The translations under genes were made by a program, and so were the position numbers. Shown in pieces: positions 17,939 through 25,845 of a stretch of DNA of 64,000 nucleotides (positions are counted from its first letter, which is position 1; each line of letters opens with the position of its first letter). The notes under the pieces were generated by a model that saw only the letters and a program-made list of their open reading frames with translations, was not told the origin of the DNA and did not search any database. Source of the DNA: Gordonia sp. KTR9 (GTDB lineage Bacteria > Actinomycetota > Actinomycetes > Mycobacteriales > Mycobacteriaceae); NCBI RefSeq assembly GCF_000143885.2, contig NC_018581.1, positions 62,001 to 126,000 of the forward strand. The letters are read 5' to 3'.

Positions 17939-18832
17939 ATGCCCTTGCCGTACCGCCGCGGACCGCGCCGACGCCTCGGCATCCGAACCGCGCTGACCGC
18001 GGCGGCCACTGCCGTCGCGCTCGTCGGCGGACTCGTCCAGGCCGGTGGGGCCCAGGCAGCGGACGGGTATCCGTACGTGAACCTCGGCGACAGCTACAGC
18101 GCGGGCGCGTCGGTGTTCCCCCAGGCGACGAGTGCGGCAACCTTCTGCTCGAACTCGCTGGTCAACTACTCCAGCCTCGTCGCCAAGCGACGGGGGATCC
18201 CGGTCGCCGACGTCAGTTGCGCGGGCGCGACGACCGAGAATCTGACCAAGTCGCAGTACCGGTGGCAGGGACCGCAGATCAGCGCGTTGGGGCCGGCCAC
18301 CCGCTTGGTCACCATGACGATCGGCGCGAACAACAACGGGCTGTTCAACGACTCGACCTCGGCTTGTCAGCAGGCCTGGCTGTCGGCGCCGTTGTCGGCC
18401 ACCCCGTGCCGCGACGAGTTCGGCACCTCGTTGGTCGACAAGATCAACTCCTCGACCTACCCCGACCTCGTGAACGCGTTGCGCCGCATCGACCGCGCCG
18501 CGCCGCGCGCCCGCGTCCTCCTCGTCGGGTATCCGCAGATCTTCCCGGCCCGGGGCACTGCGCTCTGCTCGGCGTCTCTGCTGACCGCGCCCGGAGATAT
18601 CGGATACCTGCACCGGGTCTTCGCCGCCCTCGACGACGCAATGCGCCGCGCCGCTGCGGCCACAGATACGACCTATGTCGACATGACCAAGGTCTCCGCC
18701 GGCCACCACGCCTGCGCGGGCGATCAGCGATGGGTCGAACCGACGTTGGGTGCGGTCAGCTTCCCGGCGATGCACGCCAACACGCGTGGCCAGCAGGCGA
18801 TGGCCAATCAGGTCGCGGCCGCACTGCGCTGA
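17939..18832 (+). CDS. Secreted SGNH/GDSL-family esterase
   Basis: A 297-residue exported hydrolase. The signal peptide ends at AQA (38-40). Block I GDSYSAG at 50-56 gives the nucleophile Ser52, the block III asparagine is in GANNNG, and a C-terminal His lies in the HANTRGQ segment. Six cysteines in the mature part fit the disulfide-rich Streptomyces-type esterase/lipase subfamily. The 106 bp before it include an AT-rich patch (AATAACAACATAAGTAAC) that stands out from the surrounding sequence and may contain its promoter. It probably cleaves lipid or envelope esters. Confidence 0.88.
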   Translation: MPLPYRRGPRRRLGIRTALTAAATAVALVGGLVQAGGAQAADGYPYVNLGDSYSAGASVFPQATSAATFCSNSLVNYSSLVAKRRGIPVADVSCAGATTENLTKSQYRWQGPQISALGPATRLVTMTIGANNNGLFNDSTSACQQAWLSAPLSATPCRDEFGTSLVDKINSSTYPDLVNALRRIDRAAPRARVLLVGYPQIFPARGTALCSASLLTAPGDIGYLHRVFAALDDAMRRAAAATDTTYVDMTKVSAGHHACAGDQRWVEPTLGAVSFPAMHANTRGQQAMANQVAAALR

Positions 18833-18930
18833 GGGACCGCGTCGAGAACTGCTAGCCGTGTGGGGACACCACGCACTCGGCGACAATGGCAGAAGAGGCA
18901 AATCTACTCTTCAACTACGACCGGACATAG

Positions 18931-19151
18931 GCTGTCGGCATTTGTAATCAACTGTGGGGCAGGCGCTCGCGTTGCCGAATGTCATGACTGACGTTGCGCC
19001 GACGGTTGACGATCCCGGCATCGATGGCACCGCGGATGCGACGGTTCGGTTAGGTGGGCCCGTAATAACTCTGCAGGCCAGTTTGACGACGCCGCTGCGG
19101 GACCCCTTGGAGCTGACAGAGTATCGATTGTCGGCACTTGAAAATCACTGA
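18931..19151 (-). mobile_element. Possible remnant of an IS21-family insertion sequence end
   Basis: Two direct copies of a 21-22-base motif, TGTCGGCATTTGTAATCA at 18931 and TGTCGGCACTTGAAAATCA at 19129, lie about 198 bp apart in a gene-free stretch (18833-19336). IS21-family elements carry such repeated terminal motifs, usually starting TG and containing TTGAAAAT. No istA or istB reading frame remains. The stretch is less GC-biased than its surroundings and no convincing gene is present. The identification is tentative. Confidence 0.3.
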
Positions 19152-19336
19152 AGTAGAGGTGGTTTGGATTCCAGGGCGCCTCATGGGCCGATGCCGGCCC
19201 GAGCCGGAGTCGTGCGCGCGCCTCAGCGATCCGGGCTTGTAAGGACGCGTGGTCCGGGACCCGGTGATAACGCCGCGCCGACACTGGCGGGCCGACTCCG
19301 ACATTTCGGACGAAGGTCCTCTGTCAGGATAAATGT

Positions 19337-20239
19337 ATGGGAATACAGTTCGATGCGTCGGGTTTCCGTCCAGAGCGTGTTCCGGGCCTATGGGATGACC
19401 TCAGGACCCGGTATGCCGACGTCGGTTTCACCACCGCGGTAGGCGAGCTTCGAACTCGAGCGACCAGTAACGGCACATCAATCGATGTGACCGCTAGTTT
19501 CACGATCGCGCCAGGAGATCGATGGCACGTAACCGACGATGCCGGAGAGGTGCACATTCAACAGGGACAGCGATGCTGGATTCGCGGCGCCCACGGACAC
19601 CTCGAACCCGTAACCCGCGGGTCGGTCTTTTCCGCCGCGAGCAAATGGCGCGACGTCCATCCACACCCGCTACTAGGCAGTCCGGGTGACTGGCTATTCG
19701 ACAATCCTCACGACTTCCACACACCTGCCGGCCCGCCGACTGAAACCACTATCGCCGGCCGCCCAGCATGGGACTTCCTCCTCCAACCCCCTCCCAACAA
19801 ACCCAACCCGCTGAACGTCACCATGGACGCAGAGACAGGCGCCTGCCTGCGGATGCGCGGGCACGCACACGGTGACGAGCGACTCACTGAGATAACCCAT
19901 ATCGAGTTCAACAAAGCGGTCGACCCACACCGGTTCTTGCCTTCGGATCGGGTTGTCGAACCCGACTACCAGGATCAGCACATAGAGCAATTGGAACACC
20001 AGCGGGACCGCTACGCAGGTCTGAGGAAAGCGATCGACAATGCCGCCGAGGTCTTGGCAGTGGTTCAACACAGCACCGACCGCCCGTCAGCGGCGCACGA
20101 GCTCGCCGAGCTGCTAGCCGTGTCCAACGACGTCGCCGTGGACGTTCTTCGACAACCACTTCACCGGTTCACCTCCAAAGAGCGTAAGCAGGTCAACGTC
20201 CAGCTGGCTCGCGTAGTCCAGGCTCTGAGCTCCTATTAG
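19337..20239 (+). CDS. Hypothetical two-domain protein with GyrA-like C-terminal tail
   Basis: A 300-residue protein of unknown role. Residues 1 to about 205 resemble a LolA-like beta fold, with the motif GRPAWDF and MDAETGACLRM also found in the convergent neighbour at 20445-21683. Residues about 215-300 form a helical segment in which LAELLAVSNDVAVDVLR, QPLHRFTSKERKQV and NVQLARVVQ align well by eye with the GyrA coiled-coil region (LIELLDIDEIQAQAILDMQ, LRRLAALERQ). It has no DNA-cleavage tyrosine, so it is not a topoisomerase. No signal peptide is visible. Codon choice is less GC-biased than in housekeeping neighbours, in keeping with acquired DNA. Confidence 0.75.
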   Translation: MGIQFDASGFRPERVPGLWDDLRTRYADVGFTTAVGELRTRATSNGTSIDVTASFTIAPGDRWHVTDDAGEVHIQQGQRCWIRGAHGHLEPVTRGSVFSAASKWRDVHPHPLLGSPGDWLFDNPHDFHTPAGPPTETTIAGRPAWDFLLQPPPNKPNPLNVTMDAETGACLRMRGHAHGDERLTEITHIEFNKAVDPHRFLPSDRVVEPDYQDQHIEQLEHQRDRYAGLRKAIDNAAEVLAVVQHSTDRPSAAHELAELLAVSNDVAVDVLRQPLHRFTSKERKQVNVQLARVVQALSSY

Positions 20240-20444
20240 GCAGATTGTCAGCGAGCTGAGCCGCCCTCTTCCAGGCGGATCGTCTCTGCTGCGTTGCGCT
20301 GTCGCCCTCTACGGCACTCCTTCCGCAGAAGGCGTCATGCGCGTGGTCGTCGCGGGCTTCATCGACCTCTGAACCCCCGCCCCTCGGAAGGACGCAGCCG
20401 AAGTATCGACGGCCCGTGTCGCAGCCATGCGAGGAATCCGGGCG

Positions 20445-21683
20445 TCAATCCGGGAGCGTGAACAGGTCCTCAGGGAGGCTTTCATCGAGGGTGACGTTGT
20501 TGAGTTCTTCTGTCCGGTTGCTGGTTTCGGCGCGTAGCGGGATGCCGGTGTGGGCATCGAACGCGACCGCCGTCGGGCCGCCGCCGTAGAAGACGGGTGG
20601 AAAGGCGAACTCCCACGCTCGACGGCCGTTGACCTCGGTGACCGTTCCCGAGCTGGTGGGATCGATCACCAGACGAAACGGGGTTTGCTGGTCCCATCGG
20701 GTGTGTATTCCTATCAACTGGTCGGGCCATGTGTGGGGGCTGTAGGGGCCGCGGTGCCAGTGCAGACCGGAACCGTTGCTCACCGAGAGCAGGCCGTCGG
20801 CGTCGACCTGCCGCATCCCCTCGAACGGCGAGTACCAGAACTCGACCTCGTGGCGTTCCTCGCTGTCGCCCTGGTCCTCGGAGAGCACCATCGTCGCGTG
20901 GACGGTCGTCTCGCCGGCCGACCGATACAGCTGGTGCACCTCGCTCCAGGTCGCCCGATCCCCCAGCAGCGGAACGCGTGGTGGCATTTCGTGGGCGAAG
21001 GGTGCCTGAGGCTCGGTCGTCGTCGGCACCAGAGCAACAGTGAACTCAGCGGTCTCGATCAGATCCTTGGTGACTGCGATCCCGGTCAGCCGTTCAGCGA
21101 GTGCGAAACTGGCTTCGATGTGAAAGAACTCGGCGCGTGGCTCGTCGGTCTCCTCGAGCTCGAACCCGCCGACGTCGGACATCAGGTCGAACAGCGTCGA
21201 CGATCCAGCGGTCGGTATCGACCGGGCCCCGTCGAGGTCCGAGGTGGCGAACATCGGTTCAAACGAGATCTGTCGCTGCCCATTGCGCCACCAGACGAAC
21301 TGGGAGTTCGCATTGACGTTGCTGAAGTGGCTGACGACCTCGTGGTTGTCGATGACGGGCTTGAACAGCTCGTCACTGACGCCGAGGTATTCGCTGTTGT
21401 GCTGGATTAGCAGCACCCACCCGCCGCCGATGTCAGCAACCCCCACGGTTTGAACAGTCTGCGACATCATCGGAGCCAGGCCCAGCAGCTCGAACTCCAG
21501 GGACCGTTTGCCGAACCCCTCGAAGCCGATCCCGCGGGTCCGTCGGCTGTAGGCGGAGAGGGCATCGAGGACGCCGGTGGCGGTGGCATCACGAATGAGG
21601 CTGACCACGTGGCCGTTTGCCCGCCAACCAGCGAATTCGTCGTCGTCTTTGAACCACAGGTAGTCCCGGTAGGTTGTCGTCAC
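20445..21683 (-). CDS. DUF6461-like protein fused to LolA-like C-terminal domain
   Basis: A 412-residue protein. The N-terminal half (about 1-205) shows the DUF6461 pattern: an opening DYLWFKDDDEFAGW, then GGGWVLLIQHNSEYLGVSDEL, HFSNVNANSQFVWWRNGQ, SFEPMF and ALAERLTGIAVTKDLIE. The C-terminal half (about 230-412) contains GRRAWEFAFPP and FDAHTGIPLRAE, matching the core of the convergent neighbour at 19337. It is soluble with no signal peptide. DUF6461 proteins are uncharacterised and often lie in accessory, toxin- or defence-like neighbourhoods. The function is not known. Confidence 0.8.
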   Translation of the reverse strand: MTTTYRDYLWFKDDDEFAGWRANGHVVSLIRDATATGVLDALSAYSRRTRGIGFEGFGKRSLEFELLGLAPMMSQTVQTVGVADIGGGWVLLIQHNSEYLGVSDELFKPVIDNHEVVSHFSNVNANSQFVWWRNGQRQISFEPMFATSDLDGARSIPTAGSSTLFDLMSDVGGFELEETDEPRAEFFHIEASFALAERLTGIAVTKDLIETAEFTVALVPTTTEPQAPFAHEMPPRVPLLGDRATWSEVHQLYRSAGETTVHATMVLSEDQGDSEERHEVEFWYSPFEGMRQVDADGLLSVSNGSGLHWHRGPYSPHTWPDQLIGIHTRWDQQTPFRLVIDPTSSGTVTEVNGRRAWEFAFPPVFYGGGPTAVAFDAHTGIPLRAETSNRTEELNNVTLDESLPEDLFTLPD

Positions 21684-21895
21684 GCTCCCACCATCTCAGA
21701 CGTTCCTCCAGGGTGGGCCCATCCAGTACGAGAGCCCGAGATCTGTAGTTTCGCGACGACCGGTACCGGTCGTGGCCGGCCGCGACCGACCACGATTCAG
21801 AGCCCGACGGCTCCCCGGATTGTCCAGGTCCGGCGCTCAGGAATTCCTCAGGGGTCGGAGCTCGGGCGCCGATCCGCAGGCGTAACGTCGCGCGA

Positions 21896-23263
21896 ATGAG
21901 CGATTCCGCGGTCCGCAACATCGACCACCCCGATCAGGCGCCGGTACCCCGCAGCCGCATCGTGGTCGCGTCCATGATCGGGACGAGCATCGAGTTCTTC
22001 GACTTCTACATCTATGCGACGGCCGCGGTTCTGGTCTTCCCGGTGCTGTTCTTCCCCAAGGGCGACGACACCGCGGCGCTGCTGTCGTCGTTCGCGACCT
22101 TCGGCCTCGCGTTCGTGGCGCGGCCCATCGGCTCGATCCTGTTCGGCCACTTCGGAGATCGGGTCGGGCGCAAGGCGACGCTCGTCGGCTCGCTGCTCAC
22201 CATGGGAATCGCGACCTTCGTGATCGGACTTCTGCCCACCTACGACTCCGTCGGCTACCTCGCGCCCGCGCTGCTGGCGCTCATGCGCTTCTGCCAGGGC
22301 CTCGGCCTGGGCGGAGAGTGGTCTGGCGCAGCGCTTCTCGCGACCGAGACCGCGGAGAAGGGCAAACGCGCGTGGGCGGCCATGTGGCCGCAGCTCGGCG
22401 CACCGATCGGCTTCTTCTTCGCCAACGGCACCTTCTTGCTGCTGATACTCGCACTCGACTTCGACGCCAAGACCGCCGCGTCGAATCACGCCTTCATGAC
22501 CTGGGGTTGGCGAATCCCGTTCCTGGCCAGCGCCATCATGGTGGCGGTCGGGCTGTACGTCCGGCTGAAGCTCACCGAGACGCCGGTCTTCGCCAAGGCT
22601 GTCGCCGACGGCAAGAAGGTCAAGGCTCCGCTGACCGAGGTCGTGAAGACCAGCTGGCGCCCGCTCATCGCCGGCACGTTCATCATGGTCGCGACCTACA
22701 CGCTGTTCTACATCGTGACCACCTGGGTGATCTCCTACGGCACTGGCAAGGTGACCGATGAGTCAGGCGTGAAGCTCTCGATCAGCTACGTCGACTTCCT
22801 TCAGCTGCAGCTCGTCGCGGTCCTCTTCTTCGCCGCCTGCGTGCCGATCTCGGGGCGTCTCGCCGACCGGTACGGCCGTCGCGCCTTCCTCATCGTGATC
22901 ACCGCGGCGATCATCGTGTTCGGCCTGTGCTTCCAGTGGCTGCTCGACCCGTCGTCGATGACCGACGGCATGATGCTGTTCTTCCTGATCCTCGGAATGA
23001 CGCTGATGGGTCTCACCTTCGGGCCGATGAGCGCCATCCTGCCCGAGCTGTTCCCGACGAACGTGCGCTATACCGGCTCGGGAATCGCCTACAACGTCGC
23101 ATCGATCCTCGGCGCCGCCGTGGCCCCGTTCATCGCCACGTGGATCGTCGCGGACTACGGCGTCGGCTGGGTGGGTGTCTACCTCGCCATCGCCGCCTGC
23201 GCCACCATGATCGCGCTGCTCAGCGTCAAGGAGACCAAGACCGTCGACCTCACGGAGGTCTGA
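21896..23263 (+). CDS. MFS transporter, metabolite:H+ symporter (MHS) family
   Basis: A 455-residue, 12-helix secondary transporter. MHS-family marks are visible: SMIGTSIEFFDFYIYATAA in helix 1, GHFGDRVGRKATL in the loop between helices 2 and 3, RFCQGLGLGGEWSGA in helix 4, and PELFPTNVRYTGSGIAYN near helix 10. Relatives move shikimate, proline/betaine, alpha-ketoglutarate or other small acids with protons. The substrate cannot be assigned, and no adjacent catabolic enzyme gives a hint. The next gene starts 183 bp downstream and is probably separate. Confidence 0.92.
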   Translation: MSDSAVRNIDHPDQAPVPRSRIVVASMIGTSIEFFDFYIYATAAVLVFPVLFFPKGDDTAALLSSFATFGLAFVARPIGSILFGHFGDRVGRKATLVGSLLTMGIATFVIGLLPTYDSVGYLAPALLALMRFCQGLGLGGEWSGAALLATETAEKGKRAWAAMWPQLGAPIGFFFANGTFLLLILALDFDAKTAASNHAFMTWGWRIPFLASAIMVAVGLYVRLKLTETPVFAKAVADGKKVKAPLTEVVKTSWRPLIAGTFIMVATYTLFYIVTTWVISYGTGKVTDESGVKLSISYVDFLQLQLVAVLFFAACVPISGRLADRYGRRAFLIVITAAIIVFGLCFQWLLDPSSMTDGMMLFFLILGMTLMGLTFGPMSAILPELFPTNVRYTGSGIAYNVASILGAAVAPFIATWIVADYGVGWVGVYLAIAACATMIALLSVKETKTVDLTEV

Positions 23264-23446
23264 GCCGCGCCCGCGGCGGGCTTGGAAAACGTATCGCTGT
23301 CGGATGCGCCGCGTTGGGGCACACTGACCGTGGATGCCGTGCGCATGCGGGGCAGCTGGATGATCCGGGCACGTCGGTGGCGGAGGTTGGTCTGTGAGTG
23401 GTTCGGCTCGGAGGTCGGCGCCGTCTTCGCGGATTGACCCCGGACG

Positions 23447-25174
23447 ATGACAGCGCGGCGTCCGACGGGAGCAGTGTTCAGTTCCCTGCGCAATTATCGG
23501 ATGGCCTACCTGCGCCCCGACGTGGTTGCCGGGCTGACGGTGTGGGCGGTCCTGGTACCCGAGGCCCTCGCGTACGCGACCATCGCCGGTGTTCCGGCGG
23601 TGGTGGGTCTGTATGCCGCTGTCCCGGCGCTGGTGCTCTACGCCGCCGCCGGCAGCTCACGTCATCTGGTGGTCGGGCCGATGTCGGCGACCGCTGCGTT
23701 GTCCGCGGCGACCGTGGGCCCGATCGCCGGAGACGATCCGCAACTCTTTCTCGCCACCACGGTCGCACTGTCGATCACCGCCGGGCTGGTCGCGCTTCTC
23801 GCCGGCGTCCTGCGGATGGGGTTCATCGCCTCGTTCATCTCCGAGCCGGTCCTCAAGGGATTCATTGTCGGGCTCGCGCTGACCATCATCATCGGTCAGG
23901 TCCCGAAGCTTTTCGGCGTCCCGAAGGGCGCGGGAAACTTCTTCGAACAGGCCGGTTCCCTCCTCACCCATCTGTCGGAATGGAACTGGCGCACCACGAT
24001 CATCGGCGTGACCAGCCTGGTCCTGGTGTTGACGATCCGGCGGTGGCTACCGCTGGTTCCCGGATCACTGGTGGCGGTCTTGGGTGGTATCGGGGCCGTG
24101 TGGCTGTTGGGTCTCGATGACTCCGGTGTCGACATCGTCGGTCAGATCGACCCCGGCCTGCCCGAGCTGGGATTGCCGTCCGGGATGTCGATGGACCAGT
24201 ACCTCGAACTGGTGGGACCCGCGGCCGGGATCGTGCTGATCGGTTTCGCCGAAGGCCTCGGCGCAGCCAAGACATACGCCGCCAGAGCCGGATACACCGT
24301 CGATGCCAACCGTGAGCTCATCGGTCTCGGGGCCGCGAACGTCGGCTCCGGTTTGTGCTCGGGGATGGTCGTCAACGGCAGCTTGTCGAAGACAGCTGTC
24401 AACGGGGGTGCCGGCGCGAAGACACAAGCGAGCGGGCTCGTCGTCGCCGTACTGACCGTCCTGACGCTGATGTTCCTGACCGGTCTGTTCGAGAAACTCC
24501 CCGAGGCGACCTTGGCCGCGGTGGTCATCGCGGCGGTGGTCGAGCTCGTCGACCTCGCTGCGTTGCGGCGCCTGTACCGGGTGTGGACGGGCCGATTGGG
24601 CACGATCTACGGCCGCGCCGCTCGCGCCGACTTCATCGCCGCCCTCGTCGCGTTGTTCGGTGTTCTGGTCTTCGACACCTTGCCCGGCCTGATCATCGGC
24701 ATCGCCGCGTCCATGCTGCTGCTCCTCTACCGGGTCTCGCGGCCGCACGTGGCGACCGTGGTCAAGGACGGAACCCGCTGGGTGGAGACCACCGACGAGG
24801 CGGACCCCCGGCACGTCGAGGGCGTGGCGGTCATCCGCGTCGAAGCGGGATTGTTCTTCGCCAACGCCGACACCGTGCGCGATCGGATCTCCGACCTCGC
24901 CACCGGAGACACCCGCGCCATCGTCCTGGACGCCGAGACGTCACCCTTCATCGACGTCAGTGCCGTTACCATGCTCGTCGAACTCCATGACGCGCTGTCC
25001 GGCAGAGGTATTCAATTCGCGATTGCCCGTGAGGTCGGACAGTTCCGGGACGTCATCGGCACTGCGGCGCCGGACAGTGCGCTGCAGGTCTTTCCGACCG
25101 TTGCCGAGGCGCTGACCGCTCGGGCGCGGGGGAGACCCGGTCCAGCGACACCGCCAGAGCCGAACGATCCGTAG
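23447..25174 (+). CDS. SulP-family anion transporter with STAS domain
   Basis: A 575-residue membrane protein. About eleven to fourteen helices span residues 20-425, beginning with the SulP signature YLRPDVVAGLTVWAVLVPEALAYATIAGVP, with GLCSGMVVNGSLSKTAVNGGAGAKTQ in the middle. A cytoplasmic STAS domain occupies about 440-555 (VEGVAVIRVEAGLFFANADTVRDRI and DVSAVTMLVELHDALSGRGI). SulP proteins carry sulfate, bicarbonate or dicarboxylates. No carbonic anhydrase or sulfate gene is fused or adjacent, so the substrate is open. Confidence 0.92.
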   Translation: MTARRPTGAVFSSLRNYRMAYLRPDVVAGLTVWAVLVPEALAYATIAGVPAVVGLYAAVPALVLYAAAGSSRHLVVGPMSATAALSAATVGPIAGDDPQLFLATTVALSITAGLVALLAGVLRMGFIASFISEPVLKGFIVGLALTIIIGQVPKLFGVPKGAGNFFEQAGSLLTHLSEWNWRTTIIGVTSLVLVLTIRRWLPLVPGSLVAVLGGIGAVWLLGLDDSGVDIVGQIDPGLPELGLPSGMSMDQYLELVGPAAGIVLIGFAEGLGAAKTYAARAGYTVDANRELIGLGAANVGSGLCSGMVVNGSLSKTAVNGGAGAKTQASGLVVAVLTVLTLMFLTGLFEKLPEATLAAVVIAAVVELVDLAALRRLYRVWTGRLGTIYGRAARADFIAALVALFGVLVFDTLPGLIIGIAASMLLLLYRVSRPHVATVVKDGTRWVETTDEADPRHVEGVAVIRVEAGLFFANADTVRDRISDLATGDTRAIVLDAETSPFIDVSAVTMLVELHDALSGRGIQFAIAREVGQFRDVIGTAAPDSALQVFPTVAEALTARARGRPGPATPPEPNDP

Positions 25175-25190
25175 ATACGTGGATACGTGA

Positions 25191-25295
25191 CGCGGGACGG
25201 GGCACGCACTGTCGATCGAGACCCTGCGCACGGAGCTGATTTGCCAGCGCGCGGTCCAGAGCTACCTGTGGTCGCTTCCGGCCATCAACATCTAG
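25191..25295 (+). pseudogene. Decayed fragment of a DUF1254-domain gene
   Basis: One frame reads LSIETLRTELICQRAVQSYL then WSLPAINI and stops at 25293. The QRAVQ-YLW-LPA-N motif is characteristic of the N-terminal region of DUF1254/DUF1214 proteins. No start codon with a ribosome site and no downstream continuation in any frame were found, so this is a short relic of a gene normally about 450 residues long. It lies in the otherwise gene-poor stretch 25175-25845. Confidence 0.45.
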
Positions 25296-25420
25296 GCGAA
25301 CTCCAGAGGGTGAATTCGGGCCCGAGATCTCGCCGGCAAGAACGGTACTCGCAGTTATTCGCCGAATGGGCCTGGTCTTCGCGGGCTGGTGTCGGGAATG
25401 GGAGAGCGTCGAAACCCGTT

Positions 25421-25588
25421 GTGTTGCGCGTGTACGACTCCCTCGCTCCCGCCTGCTACATCGCTGACTGCCGCCGCAGTGCCACACATTGGGGCCGTGT
25501 GACCCCGAGTGGGACCTCTCCGGAGATGTCGGTACCGCTGTGCGGCGATCACAACGTCTCCGACCTGATCAGCACGTGCGCGTCCTGA
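25421..25588 (+). CDS. Possible small Cys/His-rich protein
   Basis: A 55-codon frame from a GTG. It contains C-x4-C and C-x2-H spacing (ACYIADCRRSATHWG and VPLCGDHNV), which resembles a small zinc-binding fold. The start is weakly supported (GGGAG is 15 bases upstream) and the frame runs back to 25187 without a good signal. It may be a fragment like the DUF1254 relic just upstream. I do not recognise it. Confidence 0.25.
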   Translation: MLRVYDSLAPACYIADCRRSATHWGRVTPSGTSPEMSVPLCGDHNVSDLISTCAS

Positions 25589-25631
25589 TCTGACGAACCG
25601 CGCGCTCCCTGGTCCAGACGAGCGCGGTGGC

Positions 25632-25705
25632 GCGTGCGAACGCACGCTGTGTGCGACCTCGAGTTCGCTCCGCGATACTCGAGCCGGTTTGGTGACTGGT
25701 CACCA
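25632..25705. promoter_or_regulatory. Two palindromes upstream of ligB
   Basis: GCGTGCG-AA-CGCACGC at 25632-25647 is a compact hairpin that could terminate upstream transcripts. TGGTGAC-TG-GTCACCA at 25690-25705 is a perfect 16-bp dyad about 140 bp before the ligB start, with the shape of an operator for a dimeric regulator. Nothing else is seen in 25589-25845. Confidence 0.35.
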
Positions 25706-25845
25706 GATGCGACGACCCGGTGATCGAGTACGCCCGAAGTGCTCGCGAGGTGATCGGTACGACTCGTCACGCACCGAGCCGGATTGTCGGACGCCCGGCG
25801 TACCGTCGAACGGATGAATGCTCGTCCGACAGGTGGTGAGACGGC

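Noticed and set aside
18954..19284. Small frames on both strands in the 18.9-19.3 kb gap
   Set aside because: No ribosome site or family match, and the area is better explained as an IS remnant or non-coding.
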